From: a virus
Strand: one strand, 5' to 3'
Virus record (IMG/VR): IMGVR_UViG_3300005838_000025
Coordinates: 1 to 41,309 of that record
DNA length: 41,309 nt
The translations under genes were made by a program, and so were the position numbers. The stretch's first letter is position 1. Each line of letters opens with the position of its first letter. Shown piece after piece: positions 16,806 through 23,196 of this stretch. The notes under the pieces are model-generated. The model was not told where the DNA came from and ran no database searches. It saw nothing but the letters and a program-made list of their open reading frames with translations.

Positions 16806-17333
16806 ATGTGGCATTCGACGATAATTGGAAACGTGGGCGATAATGGGGAATTGAAGACTGTTGGAGATGGAAAGCAGGTCTTAAGCTTCAATGTCGGGAT
16901 TAAGACCGGCAGAGAAAACACAGAGTGGGCACAAGTTAGCGTGTGGGGCAACTACGGCGCGGCTATTGCGGAGTCTGTAAAGAAGGGTGCTCGAGTCACT
17001 GTTGTGGGACGAGTGACCGGTGTAGATGCATATCAAAAGAGGGACGGCGGATTCGGCAAGTCTGTGAAGATGACGGCTGACTCAGTTGAAATACATAGAA
17101 GTCGGGACGAGTCTCAGTCTCAGCAGTCTATGTCAATGCAGAAGAGGCAGCCTCAACAGCAACGGCAGGCTCCTCAGTCACAGCAGCAGTGGGGATCAAC
17201 TCCACAGCAGCAGCCTTCACCTAGCCAGGGACAGTGGGGTTCTCAGCCTCAACAACAACAGCAGCAGCCAAACGGTGGTCAGCAGCAGTGGGGGTCTGCC
17301 CCGTCCAATGGTAGTGACCCGATTCCATTCTAA
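16806..17333 (+). CDS. ssb: Single-stranded DNA-binding protein (SSB)
   Basis: 175 residues. Residues 1-100 form an OB-fold (MWHSTIIGNVGDNGELKTVG, LSFNVGIKTG, TEWAQVSVWG, GARVTVVGRV). Residues 100-168 are a Gln-rich, disordered linker with repeated QWGS units. It ends in DPIPF, close to the classic DDIPF tip that recruits partner enzymes. It would protect replication and recombination intermediates. AAGGAG precedes the ATG by 8 nt. It sits between the annealing protein and the resolvase. Confidence 0.93.
   Translation: MWHSTIIGNVGDNGELKTVGDGKQVLSFNVGIKTGRENTEWAQVSVWGNYGAAIAESVKKGARVTVVGRVTGVDAYQKRDGGFGKSVKMTADSVEIHRSRDESQSQQSMSMQKRQPQQQRQAPQSQQQWGSTPQQQPSPSQGQWGSQPQQQQQQPNGGQQQWGSAPSNGSDPIPF
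17181..17300 (+). repeat. Gln-rich QWGS repeats in SSB linker
   Basis: CAG-rich DNA encodes three copies of a (Q/G)QWGS unit, at about 17184-17200, 17230-17244 and 17284-17297, separated by Gln/Pro spacers. In-frame CAG-type runs could expand or contract by slippage. This is the disordered SSB linker rather than a separate gene. Confidence 0.7.
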
Positions 17334-17824
17334 TGAATATAATTGGGATTGACCCAGGGAAAAGCGGCGCTGTTGTCTCTATGAACTTAGAGACGCACGC
17401 CGTTTCCTCTAAACAAATAACGCCTATGGTCAAGGTGGGTAAGAGCAGGCAAGAGTACGACATCCAGGGTATGTCAGACATTCTTAAGTCTCTATCTAGG
17501 AATGGCGGCAAGGTCTTTATCGAAAGGCAGCAGGCTAGACCTGGTCAAGGTGTCAGCTCTATGTTTACAACGGGTATGGGCTACGGGTTGTGGCTTGGCA
17601 TATGTGGTGGACTAGAGATACCGATTGAGGTGGTCAGCCCGATTTCATGGACAAGGGAAATGCTGCGTGGAGTTCCAGGTGAAGGCAAGGGCAGGAACAT
17701 ACTCGGAGCAAAAAGGCTTTTCCCTTCAGAGGATCTGCGTAAAAGTGATAGAGCTCGAGTCGCCCATGATGGTATATGTGACGCACTGTTAATTTGCGAA
17801 TACGGATGGAGACTTAGCTCGTGA
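17333..17824 (+). CDS. RuvC-like Holliday junction resolvase
   Basis: 163 residues. The RNase H fold starts IIGIDPGKSGAVV (D7), then VFIERQQ (E64), with AHDGICDALLIC near the end (D146 and D150). These are the RuvC catalytic acids. It would cut branched recombination or replication intermediates before packaging. It starts one base inside the SSB stop and ends in a GTGA overlap with the next gene, so it is tightly coupled in the recombination operon. Confidence 0.88.
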   Translation: MNIIGIDPGKSGAVVSMNLETHAVSSKQITPMVKVGKSRQEYDIQGMSDILKSLSRNGGKVFIERQQARPGQGVSSMFTTGMGYGLWLGICGGLEIPIEVVSPISWTREMLRGVPGEGKGRNILGAKRLFPSEDLRKSDRARVAHDGICDALLICEYGWRLSS

Positions 17825-18312
17825 AGTGGTTCATTACTCAAGAAATCGGAGACCTTAGTCAGAGACTAGTTGATGCGGGCGAGACGGTTCTATCTACACC
17901 GGATACTCAAAGAAACCCCGATGACCCTGATATGGAAGAGCCCAAGGACTACAACCTTAGAAGCATCATCACTAGCCTAGAAGAAACTCCAGACGTGATA
18001 ATATTTGGTAACATTAATCAGCCTCCCTTCTATGCTAAGGGATTTGCAAAGCTCTTCCACAGGAAGGGCGGCAAAGTATTAATGGGTGGAAATGATAACG
18101 ATCCAACGGGAATATTTTACAATAACAACAGAATGGTTCGATGCACCATGACGACCAAGCAGATCTCTGTCTACCTCACCAACGACGTCTCAGTTAAAAG
18201 AAAACTTCCCAGGAACACGCGAGTGTTTGACCTAAACGGGGATATTGAGTCCCTGATACAAGCAGCCCATGACACCCTCAACACAGTAGGCATGGGCAAG
18301 CTGTATGTTTAG
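17821..18312 (+). CDS. Unknown protein, 163 aa
   Basis: Not recognised. The chain has a Rossmann-like feel: MKWFITQEIGDLSQRLVDAGETVL, then DVIIFGNINQPPFYAKGFAKLF and KGGKVLMGGNDND, a strand-helix-strand pattern with a Gly-rich turn. There is no known catalytic motif. The start is GTG, overlapping the resolvase stop as GTGA. It might bind a nucleotide or sugar, but I would not assign an activity. Confidence 0.65.
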   Translation: MKWFITQEIGDLSQRLVDAGETVLSTPDTQRNPDDPDMEEPKDYNLRSIITSLEETPDVIIFGNINQPPFYAKGFAKLFHRKGGKVLMGGNDNDPTGIFYNNNRMVRCTMTTKQISVYLTNDVSVKRKLPRNTRVFDLNGDIESLIQAAHDTLNTVGMGKLYV

Positions 18313-18505
18313 ATGGGCAGAGGATGTTCTGATCCTGAACTCTGCCACTGCGCTGCTCTTTATAATCCTTGTTTTTTGTGCCATATTCATTCAAACAGAA
18401 TTCAAGGTTGAAGACGTATGTTCCCGATTTTCTTTGAGAACTCCAAGGTTCCATCACTACTATCTAAGATCGCGCCTTTTAAGGTGGGTGGATTTTCCTT
18501 TCTAA
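18305..18505 (+). CDS. Possible small single-span membrane protein, 66 aa
   Basis: The ATG overlaps the preceding stop by 8 nt. Residues 9-29 are a good transmembrane helix (ILNSATALLFIILVFCAIFI). The C-terminal third overlaps the next gene by 88 nt and loses clear character, so the real product may be the N-terminal part only or the frame may be spurious. The ribosome binding site is weak. It is reported because no other gene covers 18313-18417. Confidence 0.4.
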   Translation: MFRWAEDVLILNSATALLFIILVFCAIFIQTEFKVEDVCSRFSLRTPRFHHYYLRSRLLRWVDFPF

Positions 18506-18795
18506 TTTTCGTCTGGTGCCGTGGGATCGCGAGCCCAACACTTAGAAGGCATGAAATTACTCACTTTCTCCAGCAAAAGGAGTGTCTTTTTCTTCTGCAG
18601 TGGATCATGTACGGATTAGGCTGGGTTATACTCCTAGCTTATCATCGAGACACCTACCTTGCCTACCGAATGTCGCCTTTCGAAATCGAGGCATATGACA
18701 ATCAGCATGACCCCACATACAACACCCAAGCAAGAAAACCTTATGCATGGATTAAGTGCATCCCCAAGTCATTTGAAAGGATTAAAAATGCCTAG
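18418..18795 (+). CDS. HExxH-type minimal metallopeptidase-like protein
   Basis: 125 residues. HEITH (46-50, the H-E-x-x-H zinc motif) lies in a membrane-adjacent hydrophobic setting, followed by QQKECLFLLQWIMYGLGW and then AYRMSPFEIEAYDNQ, where the Glu in FEIEAY could be the third zinc ligand. This arrangement (HExxH, hydrophobic stretch, FExEAY, ending in a YAW segment) recurs in a family of short bacterial and phage proteins that look like stripped-down M48-like metallopeptidases. Activity is unproven. The protein probably sits at the inner membrane. It overlaps the following gene by 8 nt. Confidence 0.65.
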   Translation: MFPIFFENSKVPSLLSKIAPFKVGGFSFLIFVWCRGIASPTLRRHEITHFLQQKECLFLLQWIMYGLGWVILLAYHRDTYLAYRMSPFEIEAYDNQHDPTYNTQARKPYAWIKCIPKSFERIKNA

Positions 18796-19174
18796 AATAC
18801 AGATCAATACCGACGATATGAGACTACAAAGGCTCGAGGAGATTGGAGAGCAACTTACGAAGAGTAATCCAGAGACCAGTATCTCTATCAAGAGAAGCAC
18901 TGCCTTTGACTACCTGATTGATGCCATAGTAAATGCTAATCAAACCATGAACGCTCAGAAGGCGGACATAAACAGGCTGCAGTCCCTAGTCAAGGATGGC
19001 GAGAAGTCAGAGGTTCTCCAGAAGAAGCTTGATGACCTAACTGAGGAGCATGAGAAAACTCAGTACAAGCTGAACGGATGCAGGAATGACTGTCACAGGT
19101 TAGAGCGTGGAGCCACAGGCATGATGGAGACAATCTCATTTCTTGTAGATAGGCTTCGAGGTCTCGAGCTATGA
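18788..19174 (+). CDS. Coiled-coil protein next to tubulin gene, 128 aa
   Basis: I use the ATG at 18788, preceded by AAAGG, rather than an in-frame upstream ATG at 18659 that lies inside the previous gene. Residues about 1-45 are mixed, and from about 55 the chain is heptad-like (KADINRLQSLVKDGEKSEVL; KKLDDLTEEHEKTQYKL). It overlaps the tubulin/FtsZ gene in an ATGA junction, suggesting co-translation. A filament adaptor or DNA-binding partner is conceivable, but this is position only. Confidence 0.6.
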   Translation: MPRIQINTDDMRLQRLEEIGEQLTKSNPETSISIKRSTAFDYLIDAIVNANQTMNAQKADINRLQSLVKDGEKSEVLQKKLDDLTEEHEKTQYKLNGCRNDCHRLERGATGMMETISFLVDRLRGLEL

Positions 19175-20190
19175 GTGAGGTTTCATTCCGATGGGGGTTC
19201 GTAGGGATAGGTCAGGGTGGATGCAGAATTGCTCAGTCATTTTATTCCCTGGGATACAAGGACTGTGTATTTATAAACACTGCCAATGTGGACCTAGCTG
19301 GACTTGATGTTCCGTCGGAGCTAAAGCTGCTAATTGGTGGACACGGTGACGGAGCAGGTAAGGACCCGTCTATAGCTGAAGAGGCAGCATCCAATCAAAG
19401 GGAGGAAATAGGTGACGCAATTAAGGCTTTATCTGATTGTGACCAGGTGTTCATATGCACTGGTGCGGGCGGGGGAACTGGTTCAGGTGCAGCCTTGCCT
19501 GTTCTTGAGATAGCGAAGATGTGTCTACCATCCATTCCTGTTGGACTGATATCCTCCATGCCTGCAAAGCAAGAGCTGGTTTCAGATGCAACCAGAAAGA
19601 ATGCGAAAAATCTTCTCAACGTATGCTGCGACTTGGCTGATTCGGGGGAACTGTCCCCGTTCATTGTTATGGATAACGAGCTAGTTAAGAAGAGGGTTAG
19701 ACCGAGATCATTAAGGACTCTATGGATCGACGGTAATCTTGCGTTCGCCAACATACTTCACAAAATCAACAGGCTATCTGCGACCCCAACAATGCTGGTT
19801 AGCTTGGATAAGGCTGATCTTAAGACGCTTATGTTTAGAAGCGGAACCCTCTTTGTAGGGTCTCGAGAAATCAACAATCCTGAAGACAGGGTTCTAGTTG
19901 AAAAGCACCTCAATATAGCGTTCACCGCTGGCACTGTGCTTCATTCTGATTCTCCGCTTAAAGAGTCGGACTGTGCTCTGGTTCTTACTATGCCGAGCAG
20001 GATTCTGGATGGTGACGTTAGGTTCTTTGACCTCTTTACCGGGGTGGTAAACAAGTACCTGACCACTATGCCAAACTCTTATATTCACCGGGGGATATAC
20101 GAAGACGAGTCTAGACCTGCGATTCGTGCTACAGTCCTGAGCATTGGAGACAAGTCTCCACGAAGTAAGATTGTGGCTAGGCTCAAGTAG
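19171..20190 (+). CDS. Tubulin/FtsZ-superfamily GTPase (phage tubulin)
   Basis: 339 residues. The G-box region starts FVGIGQGGCRIAQSF (T1 loop, Gly 12-17), with NTANVDLAGL near 36-45. The tubulin signature is intact as GAGGGTGSG (98-106). The T7 catalytic-loop region after helix H7 is SLDKADLKTL, with D213 and D216 in the places where FtsZ has NxDxAD. This points to a GTPase that can form filaments. The C terminus is basic (SPRSKIVARLK). FtsZ divides cells; phage relatives such as PhuZ position the phage nucleus and TubZ moves plasmid-like DNA. It abuts a convergent ParB-like gene with no spacer and overlaps the upstream coiled-coil gene. A captured host FtsZ is an alternative, but the length and sequence look divergent from host FtsZ. 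Confidence 0.9.
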   Translation: MSEVSFRWGFVGIGQGGCRIAQSFYSLGYKDCVFINTANVDLAGLDVPSELKLLIGGHGDGAGKDPSIAEEAASNQREEIGDAIKALSDCDQVFICTGAGGGTGSGAALPVLEIAKMCLPSIPVGLISSMPAKQELVSDATRKNAKNLLNVCCDLADSGELSPFIVMDNELVKKRVRPRSLRTLWIDGNLAFANILHKINRLSATPTMLVSLDKADLKTLMFRSGTLFVGSREINNPEDRVLVEKHLNIAFTAGTVLHSDSPLKESDCALVLTMPSRILDGDVRFFDLFTGVVNKYLTTMPNSYIHRGIYEDESRPAIRATVLSIGDKSPRSKIVARLK

Positions 20191-20784
20191 CTACTTTATC
20201 TCAACGAGATCCCCGTACTTCATTACGAGCCGCCCAATCTCAGACATAACCTCGTTGGCAACATCGGTATCATAGATTATAACCCTATGTATGGCAGGTT
20301 TAGGATCGTCCTCACACCAGGTCGATTCAGCCCCGTCGCCCTCTTCATCCACAAACGCCATCACAAGATCGTCTTTGAGACCTAGCGCATCAATGGTGTC
20401 CATCTCTGGACCATCGAGAAGAGACGATATTGCTTCAGCTAGTTTATCTGAATCCCATGTAGAAAGCTCCGCCGTCTTGTTGTCCACCAAGGCAAAGGCC
20501 TTTGCCTGCTCATCGGTCCCATCCCATTCAACACAAGCGACACTGTCCCAGCCAAGGGCTTTGGCGGCTGTTACGCGCCCAGACCCGGCTACGCAGGTGA
20601 ACGTATAGCTGCTAGTCTTTCTTACCAGCACAGGGAACACCTGCCCGTACTGAAGAAGACTTAGCTTAATCCCTTCAATGGATTCCTTTCCATGCCTCCT
20701 CGCGTTGTCCGGGTCGGCAACTATTTGATCCAGAGGCTTTAGCATCGGAATAAGATCCTTGTGAACATTCCCCTTGTTTTTCAT
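20191..20784 (-). CDS. ParB-like N-domain protein, 197 aa
   Basis: Residues 1-110 match the ParB N-terminal (ParB/Srx) fold: DNARRH (26-31), GQVFPVLVR (47-55), VAGSGRVTAAKALGW (65-79), and DEQAKAFALVDNKTAELSTWD (91-111), typical of phage ParB-like proteins, many linked to DNA modification. The classic ParB GERR CTP motif is replaced by GSGR, so CTP binding is uncertain. The acidic C terminus has no clear HTH. It ends exactly at the tubulin stop. The start has AAGGGA upstream. A role in DNA segregation is suggested by the neighbour only. Confidence 0.8.
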   Translation of the reverse strand: MKNKGNVHKDLIPMLKPLDQIVADPDNARRHGKESIEGIKLSLLQYGQVFPVLVRKTSSYTFTCVAGSGRVTAAKALGWDSVACVEWDGTDEQAKAFALVDNKTAELSTWDSDKLAEAISSLLDGPEMDTIDALGLKDDLVMAFVDEEGDGAESTWCEDDPKPAIHRVIIYDTDVANEVMSEIGRLVMKYGDLVEIK

Positions 20785-20811
20785 TTTCCGTCCCTTTTAA
20801 CTGTTGAGGTA

Positions 20812-20821
20812 CCTACGTAGG
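20812..20821. promoter_or_regulatory. 10-bp palindrome between divergent ParB-like and HTH genes
   Basis: CCTACGTAGG is a perfect palindrome in the 44-nt gap between the leftward ParB-like gene and the rightward putative HTH gene. It partly overlaps the GGAG-containing ribosome binding site of the + gene. It is a candidate operator or small partition site. No repeated copies were seen nearby, so a centromere-like array is not supported. Confidence 0.35.
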
Positions 20822-20828
20822 AGCAGGC

Positions 20829-21161
20829 ATGAAAAGAATTAGACCCATCACGAAGCAGGAAGTCCAAGAAATTCTAGACAGAAATAGGGAGGTCTCGGAA
20901 TTTGTTCAGAAGAAGATTGGTCCCACCACCTGGAAAGAGCTTCTAGAGGAGTACGGAATGACTCAATCAAGTATGAATAATGCTCTGTCAAAGGGTGGGC
21001 TGCTTTCTCCCATGAACAGGGGTCCCGTAAGGAGGTCAAAAATGAGCAGCTTCGATGTCCTAAAGTCCATGACTGAGACACTGTGGATGAGAAGTGGTGA
21101 TCAGTACGGAGAGATAATAAAGGAGGCTGCAGAAGACATCTTGGCTAAGCAAGATCTCTAA
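20829..21161 (+). CDS. Putative HTH DNA-binding protein, 110 aa
   Basis: The central segment TTWKELLEEYGMTQSSMNNALSKGG (about 32-57) reads like a helix-turn-helix recognition unit. The N-terminal and C-terminal thirds are helical and charged. AGGAG precedes the ATG. It diverges from the ParB-like gene across the CCTACGTAGG palindrome, so it may autoregulate. Its 3' end overlaps the convergent LamG gene by 17 nt. The family is not recognised with certainty. Confidence 0.6.
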   Translation: MKRIRPITKQEVQEILDRNREVSEFVQKKIGPTTWKELLEEYGMTQSSMNNALSKGGLLSPMNRGPVRRSKMSSFDVLKSMTETLWMRSGDQYGEIIKEAAEDILAKQDL

Positions 21162-21930
21162 CTGCAACAATCTTTGCGTCATTCTCCATGGTGCCATTAT
21201 AGGAGCCTACGCCGTCAATAATCCCCCCGGCTCCAGGTGAGTCTCCGTCGCCCATCCTCCACCATGAAACAAGGTCTGAATGGCGAGAGAAGGACAGCAT
21301 GTCTAATGGTCGGCCCTGGTTATACACTTCTAATGCCTCCGAAGGGTTGACCTCAAAATTATAAACAACGCATTCCGTGATATACTTTTCAAACTCGTTG
21401 CCAATGCCTCCAGCAGCATTAGCCCCAATTCTAACAGGGCTTGATGTGGACTGAAGCCCTGTATAGGGTGACGGATTACTCCTGGATACGGATTGGGTCT
21501 GCCCGTTAACGTAAACGCTTATACCGTTCTGACTCTTGGAGCCATCATAAGTCATCATTACATGGGACCACTCACCTGGAGGAAGTAGTCCAGAGCTCTG
21601 AGTGAAGGCACGTATAGCAGCTAGGTTACTGCCGCTTCCATCGTAAATAAACGCCTGAATCTCGCCCTGGTCATGAACCAGGAGCCAGTTGGATGGTACA
21701 CCGTTTCCGCTGTTTTTTGATAGGATCGCGCCTTGATCATTCGAAGAGGTTGTCTGAACCCACGCACTGATAGAAAAGGGTCTATCGTTCCCAGCCCCAT
21801 CCGTAAAGTTGAATACTGGATGGTCCCCCACCTCGACATAATCTTCAGTCCCATCCATCTCGATCACTAGCTTGCGGGATCTTCCGACACCGGGACCTCG
21901 ATACGTGGGATCATCTTTACCAAAAGACAT
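21145..21930 (-). CDS. LamG/concanavalin-like jellyroll protein, 261 aa
   Basis: Residues about 20-200 form a LamG-like (concanavalin-type lectin/glucanase) jellyroll: DGTEDYVEVGDHPVFNF, FSISAWVQTT, GEWSHVMMTYDGSKS, ISVYVNGQTQS and PVRIGANAAGG are hallmark strands. The C terminus has another repeat-like SWWRMGDGDSPG unit. There is no signal peptide. LamG-type domains in phages usually sit in receptor-binding or adhesin proteins that touch glycans. AGGA precedes the ATG at 21930 by 7-8 nt. It follows the lysis cassette on the same strand. Confidence 0.85.
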   Translation of the reverse strand: MSFGKDDPTYRGPGVGRSRKLVIEMDGTEDYVEVGDHPVFNFTDGAGNDRPFSISAWVQTTSSNDQGAILSKNSGNGVPSNWLLVHDQGEIQAFIYDGSGSNLAAIRAFTQSSGLLPPGEWSHVMMTYDGSKSQNGISVYVNGQTQSVSRSNPSPYTGLQSTSSPVRIGANAAGGIGNEFEKYITECVVYNFEVNPSEALEVYNQGRPLDMLSFSRHSDLVSWWRMGDGDSPGAGGIIDGVGSYNGTMENDAKIVAVRDLA

Positions 21931-21939
21931 AAGTAATTC

Positions 21940-22296
21940 CTAAAGCAGTATGCCAAGAAGTATACCAGAAACGAGCCCGATAGAGACCGTTAAAATCTTA
22001 TCCTTTAATTCAAGGGATGATTGGTTTCTTTGTATCTCGCTTTTAAGAAGGTCTTCTCTTGCGAGGTAGAGCTTCATTCGTATGTCTATATCCCTTAGGC
22101 ACTTATCCCTTTCCGCCATGAGCGTTGGGACGGCAACCCTCTTGCACTCCAGAGCAGACCTAAGTTTTACCTCTGGAACAAGGATGCCTGAGCATGGTGA
22201 CTGAATGGGTATGGATGATTTACATTCTTCAGAATTCGCTGTCGAACTCAGAAGCAAGACTAGAACCAGAGAGGTCATCAATTCTTTCCTTCTCAT
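21940..22296 (-). CDS. Putative spanin partner with signal peptide and C-terminal TM, 118 aa
   Basis: Starts MRRKELMTSLVLVLLLSSTANSEEC, a good signal peptide with likely cleavage after the ANS region. Cys-rich periplasmic-type middle (CKSSIPIQSPC, then ECKRVAVP). The C terminus LTVSIGLVSGILLGILL is a membrane helix. It overlaps by 68 nt the candidate inner-membrane spanin gene at 22229. Overlapped pairs of this kind are typical of Rz/Rz1 spanins, but the usual lipobox of an outer-membrane partner is absent, so spanin identity is tentative. AAGGAG lies 8 nt before the ATG. Confidence 0.6.
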   Translation of the reverse strand: MRRKELMTSLVLVLLLSSTANSEECKSSIPIQSPCSGILVPEVKLRSALECKRVAVPTLMAERDKCLRDIDIRMKLYLAREDLLKSEIQRNQSSLELKDKILTVSIGLVSGILLGILL

Positions 22297-22501
22297 GCTC
22301 TATCTCCTTTATCGTCTCTTCGAATTCCTCGTTCGAATCAGAGAGTTCCTCCTCAAAGGGGAGCGAAAGTTTCTCGAGCTCATCAGAAATGCCAATGTCT
22401 CGTGTTTTCTTAGATGCAAAATACCGATATATGAATCCGAATATTAGGACATACGAAAGTATCTCAAGCGTCTTCCTTAGTGTCTTCCTTACCTGATCCA
22501 T
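22229..22501 (-). CDS. Candidate i-spanin-like protein, 90 aa
   Basis: The N terminus has a transmembrane segment (about 12-28, ILSYVLIFGFIYRYF) and a charged, coiled-coil-like C-terminal half (EELSDSNEEFEETIKEIEHEKE). This fits an inner-membrane spanin with a periplasmic arm. It overlaps the holin gene by 38 nt and the downstream partner gene by 68 nt. AAGGAG precedes the ATG. Spanin pairs connect inner and outer membranes in Gram-negative hosts. Confidence 0.6.
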   Translation of the reverse strand: MDQVRKTLRKTLEILSYVLIFGFIYRYFASKKTRDIGISDELEKLSLPFEEELSDSNEEFEETIKEIEHEKERIDDLSGSSLASEFDSEF

Positions 22502-22799
22502 CCTCGAGCTCCTTGATATCCACCTTGGCTTTGGATGATAGCATTCTCTTGATTAGAGCAACAGTGAAGGCAGACATTGCACCACAAGCAGCGCCGAGTC
22601 CAGCACCATGAGCAGTGGGCTCCATTCCAAATCCAACACCACACCCTATGATGATTGCAGATATTCTCAGAACTGCATCAGAGATGTGCTTGGGTAGCCT
22701 GTTTTTGCAGATTGGTTTGATTGCTTGGACTACGCCCCAGCTAACGAACGAGCAAACAAGAACGTGCTTGATGTCGAGCAACTTAATCAGATCTTCCAC
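22464..22799 (-). CDS. Putative holin, three membrane segments
   Basis: 111 residues. Likely transmembrane segments are at about 12-27 (HVLVCSFVSWGVVQAI), 43-60 (VLRISAIIIGCGVGFGM) and 64-86 (GAGLGAACGAMSAFTVALI), followed by a charged tail (KAKVDIKELEDGSGKEDTKEDA). This is a three-span holin shape and fits the KP-x-PK-spaced holin families of marine-type phages. The start is GTG at 22799, with AAGGAGG six nt upstream. It overlaps the upstream gene by 17 nt. It would form the membrane lesion that triggers lysis. Confidence 0.7.
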   Translation of the reverse strand: MEDLIKLLDIKHVLVCSFVSWGVVQAIKPICKNRLPKHISDAVLRISAIIIGCGVGFGMEPTAHGAGLGAACGAMSAFTVALIKRMLSSKAKVDIKELEDGSGKEDTKEDA

Positions 22800-23100
22800 G
22801 GATTGCCTCCTTGAGTCTTGGCATGCCTCGCTTGACTTCAGAGAGATCCTCCTCCACCTTTCTCAGCGAGACCTGGTTTTCTTTGGTGATCAGCATGAGC
22901 GAATCAATCTTATCCTCGAGACGTTCAACCCTAGACTTGGTATCCTCTGACCGCTGATGGGCGGACTCAGCCTTAGCCTCAACATCCTTAACCATGACGG
23001 TCACCGCAACAATCGAAGCAGCAACCGAGAGCGCCATGGGCACCCAGATTGAAGCAGCGGATATGTCGGTAGAATTATTATTATCTTGATGGCTACTCAT
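22783..23100 (-). CDS. Putative XhlA-like membrane/coiled-coil lysis protein, 105 aa
   Basis: Residues about 16-40 are hydrophobic (ASIWVPMALSVAASIVAVTVMV), one membrane span. The rest is coiled coil (AKAESAHQRSEDTKSRVERL, then SLRKVEEDLSEVKRG). This single-span-plus-coil form recalls XhlA-type holin-associated proteins. GGAG precedes the ATG at 23100. It is the first gene of the leftward lysis cassette and diverges from the glycosyltransferase at 23197 across a 96-nt gap. Confidence 0.65.
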   Translation of the reverse strand: MSSHQDNNNSTDISAASIWVPMALSVAASIVAVTVMVKDVEAKAESAHQRSEDTKSRVERLEDKIDSLMLITKENQVSLRKVEEDLSEVKRGMPRLKEAIRGRSD

Positions 23101-23196
23101 ACAAACTCCATTATAGCCAATATACTGGAGACATTAAACAATTTATACCCATCGATGCAGCATGCCTATATCGATCATGGCTTAGGAGATTCCGGA

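Noticed and set aside
18659-18787. Upstream in-frame extension of the coiled-coil gene at 18788
   Set aside because: It lies inside the metallopeptidase-like gene; the 18788 start has a good ribosome binding site.
23110-23115. Perfect TATAAT on the minus strand upstream of the lysis cassette
   Set aside because: It abuts the ribosome binding site, so the transcript would start at or past the ATG, and no -35 match fits; kept as chance.
23086-23196. Upstream in-frame ATGs for the glycosyltransferase at 23197
   Set aside because: No usable ribosome binding site, overlap with the divergent gene, and the GT2 fold begins at 23197.
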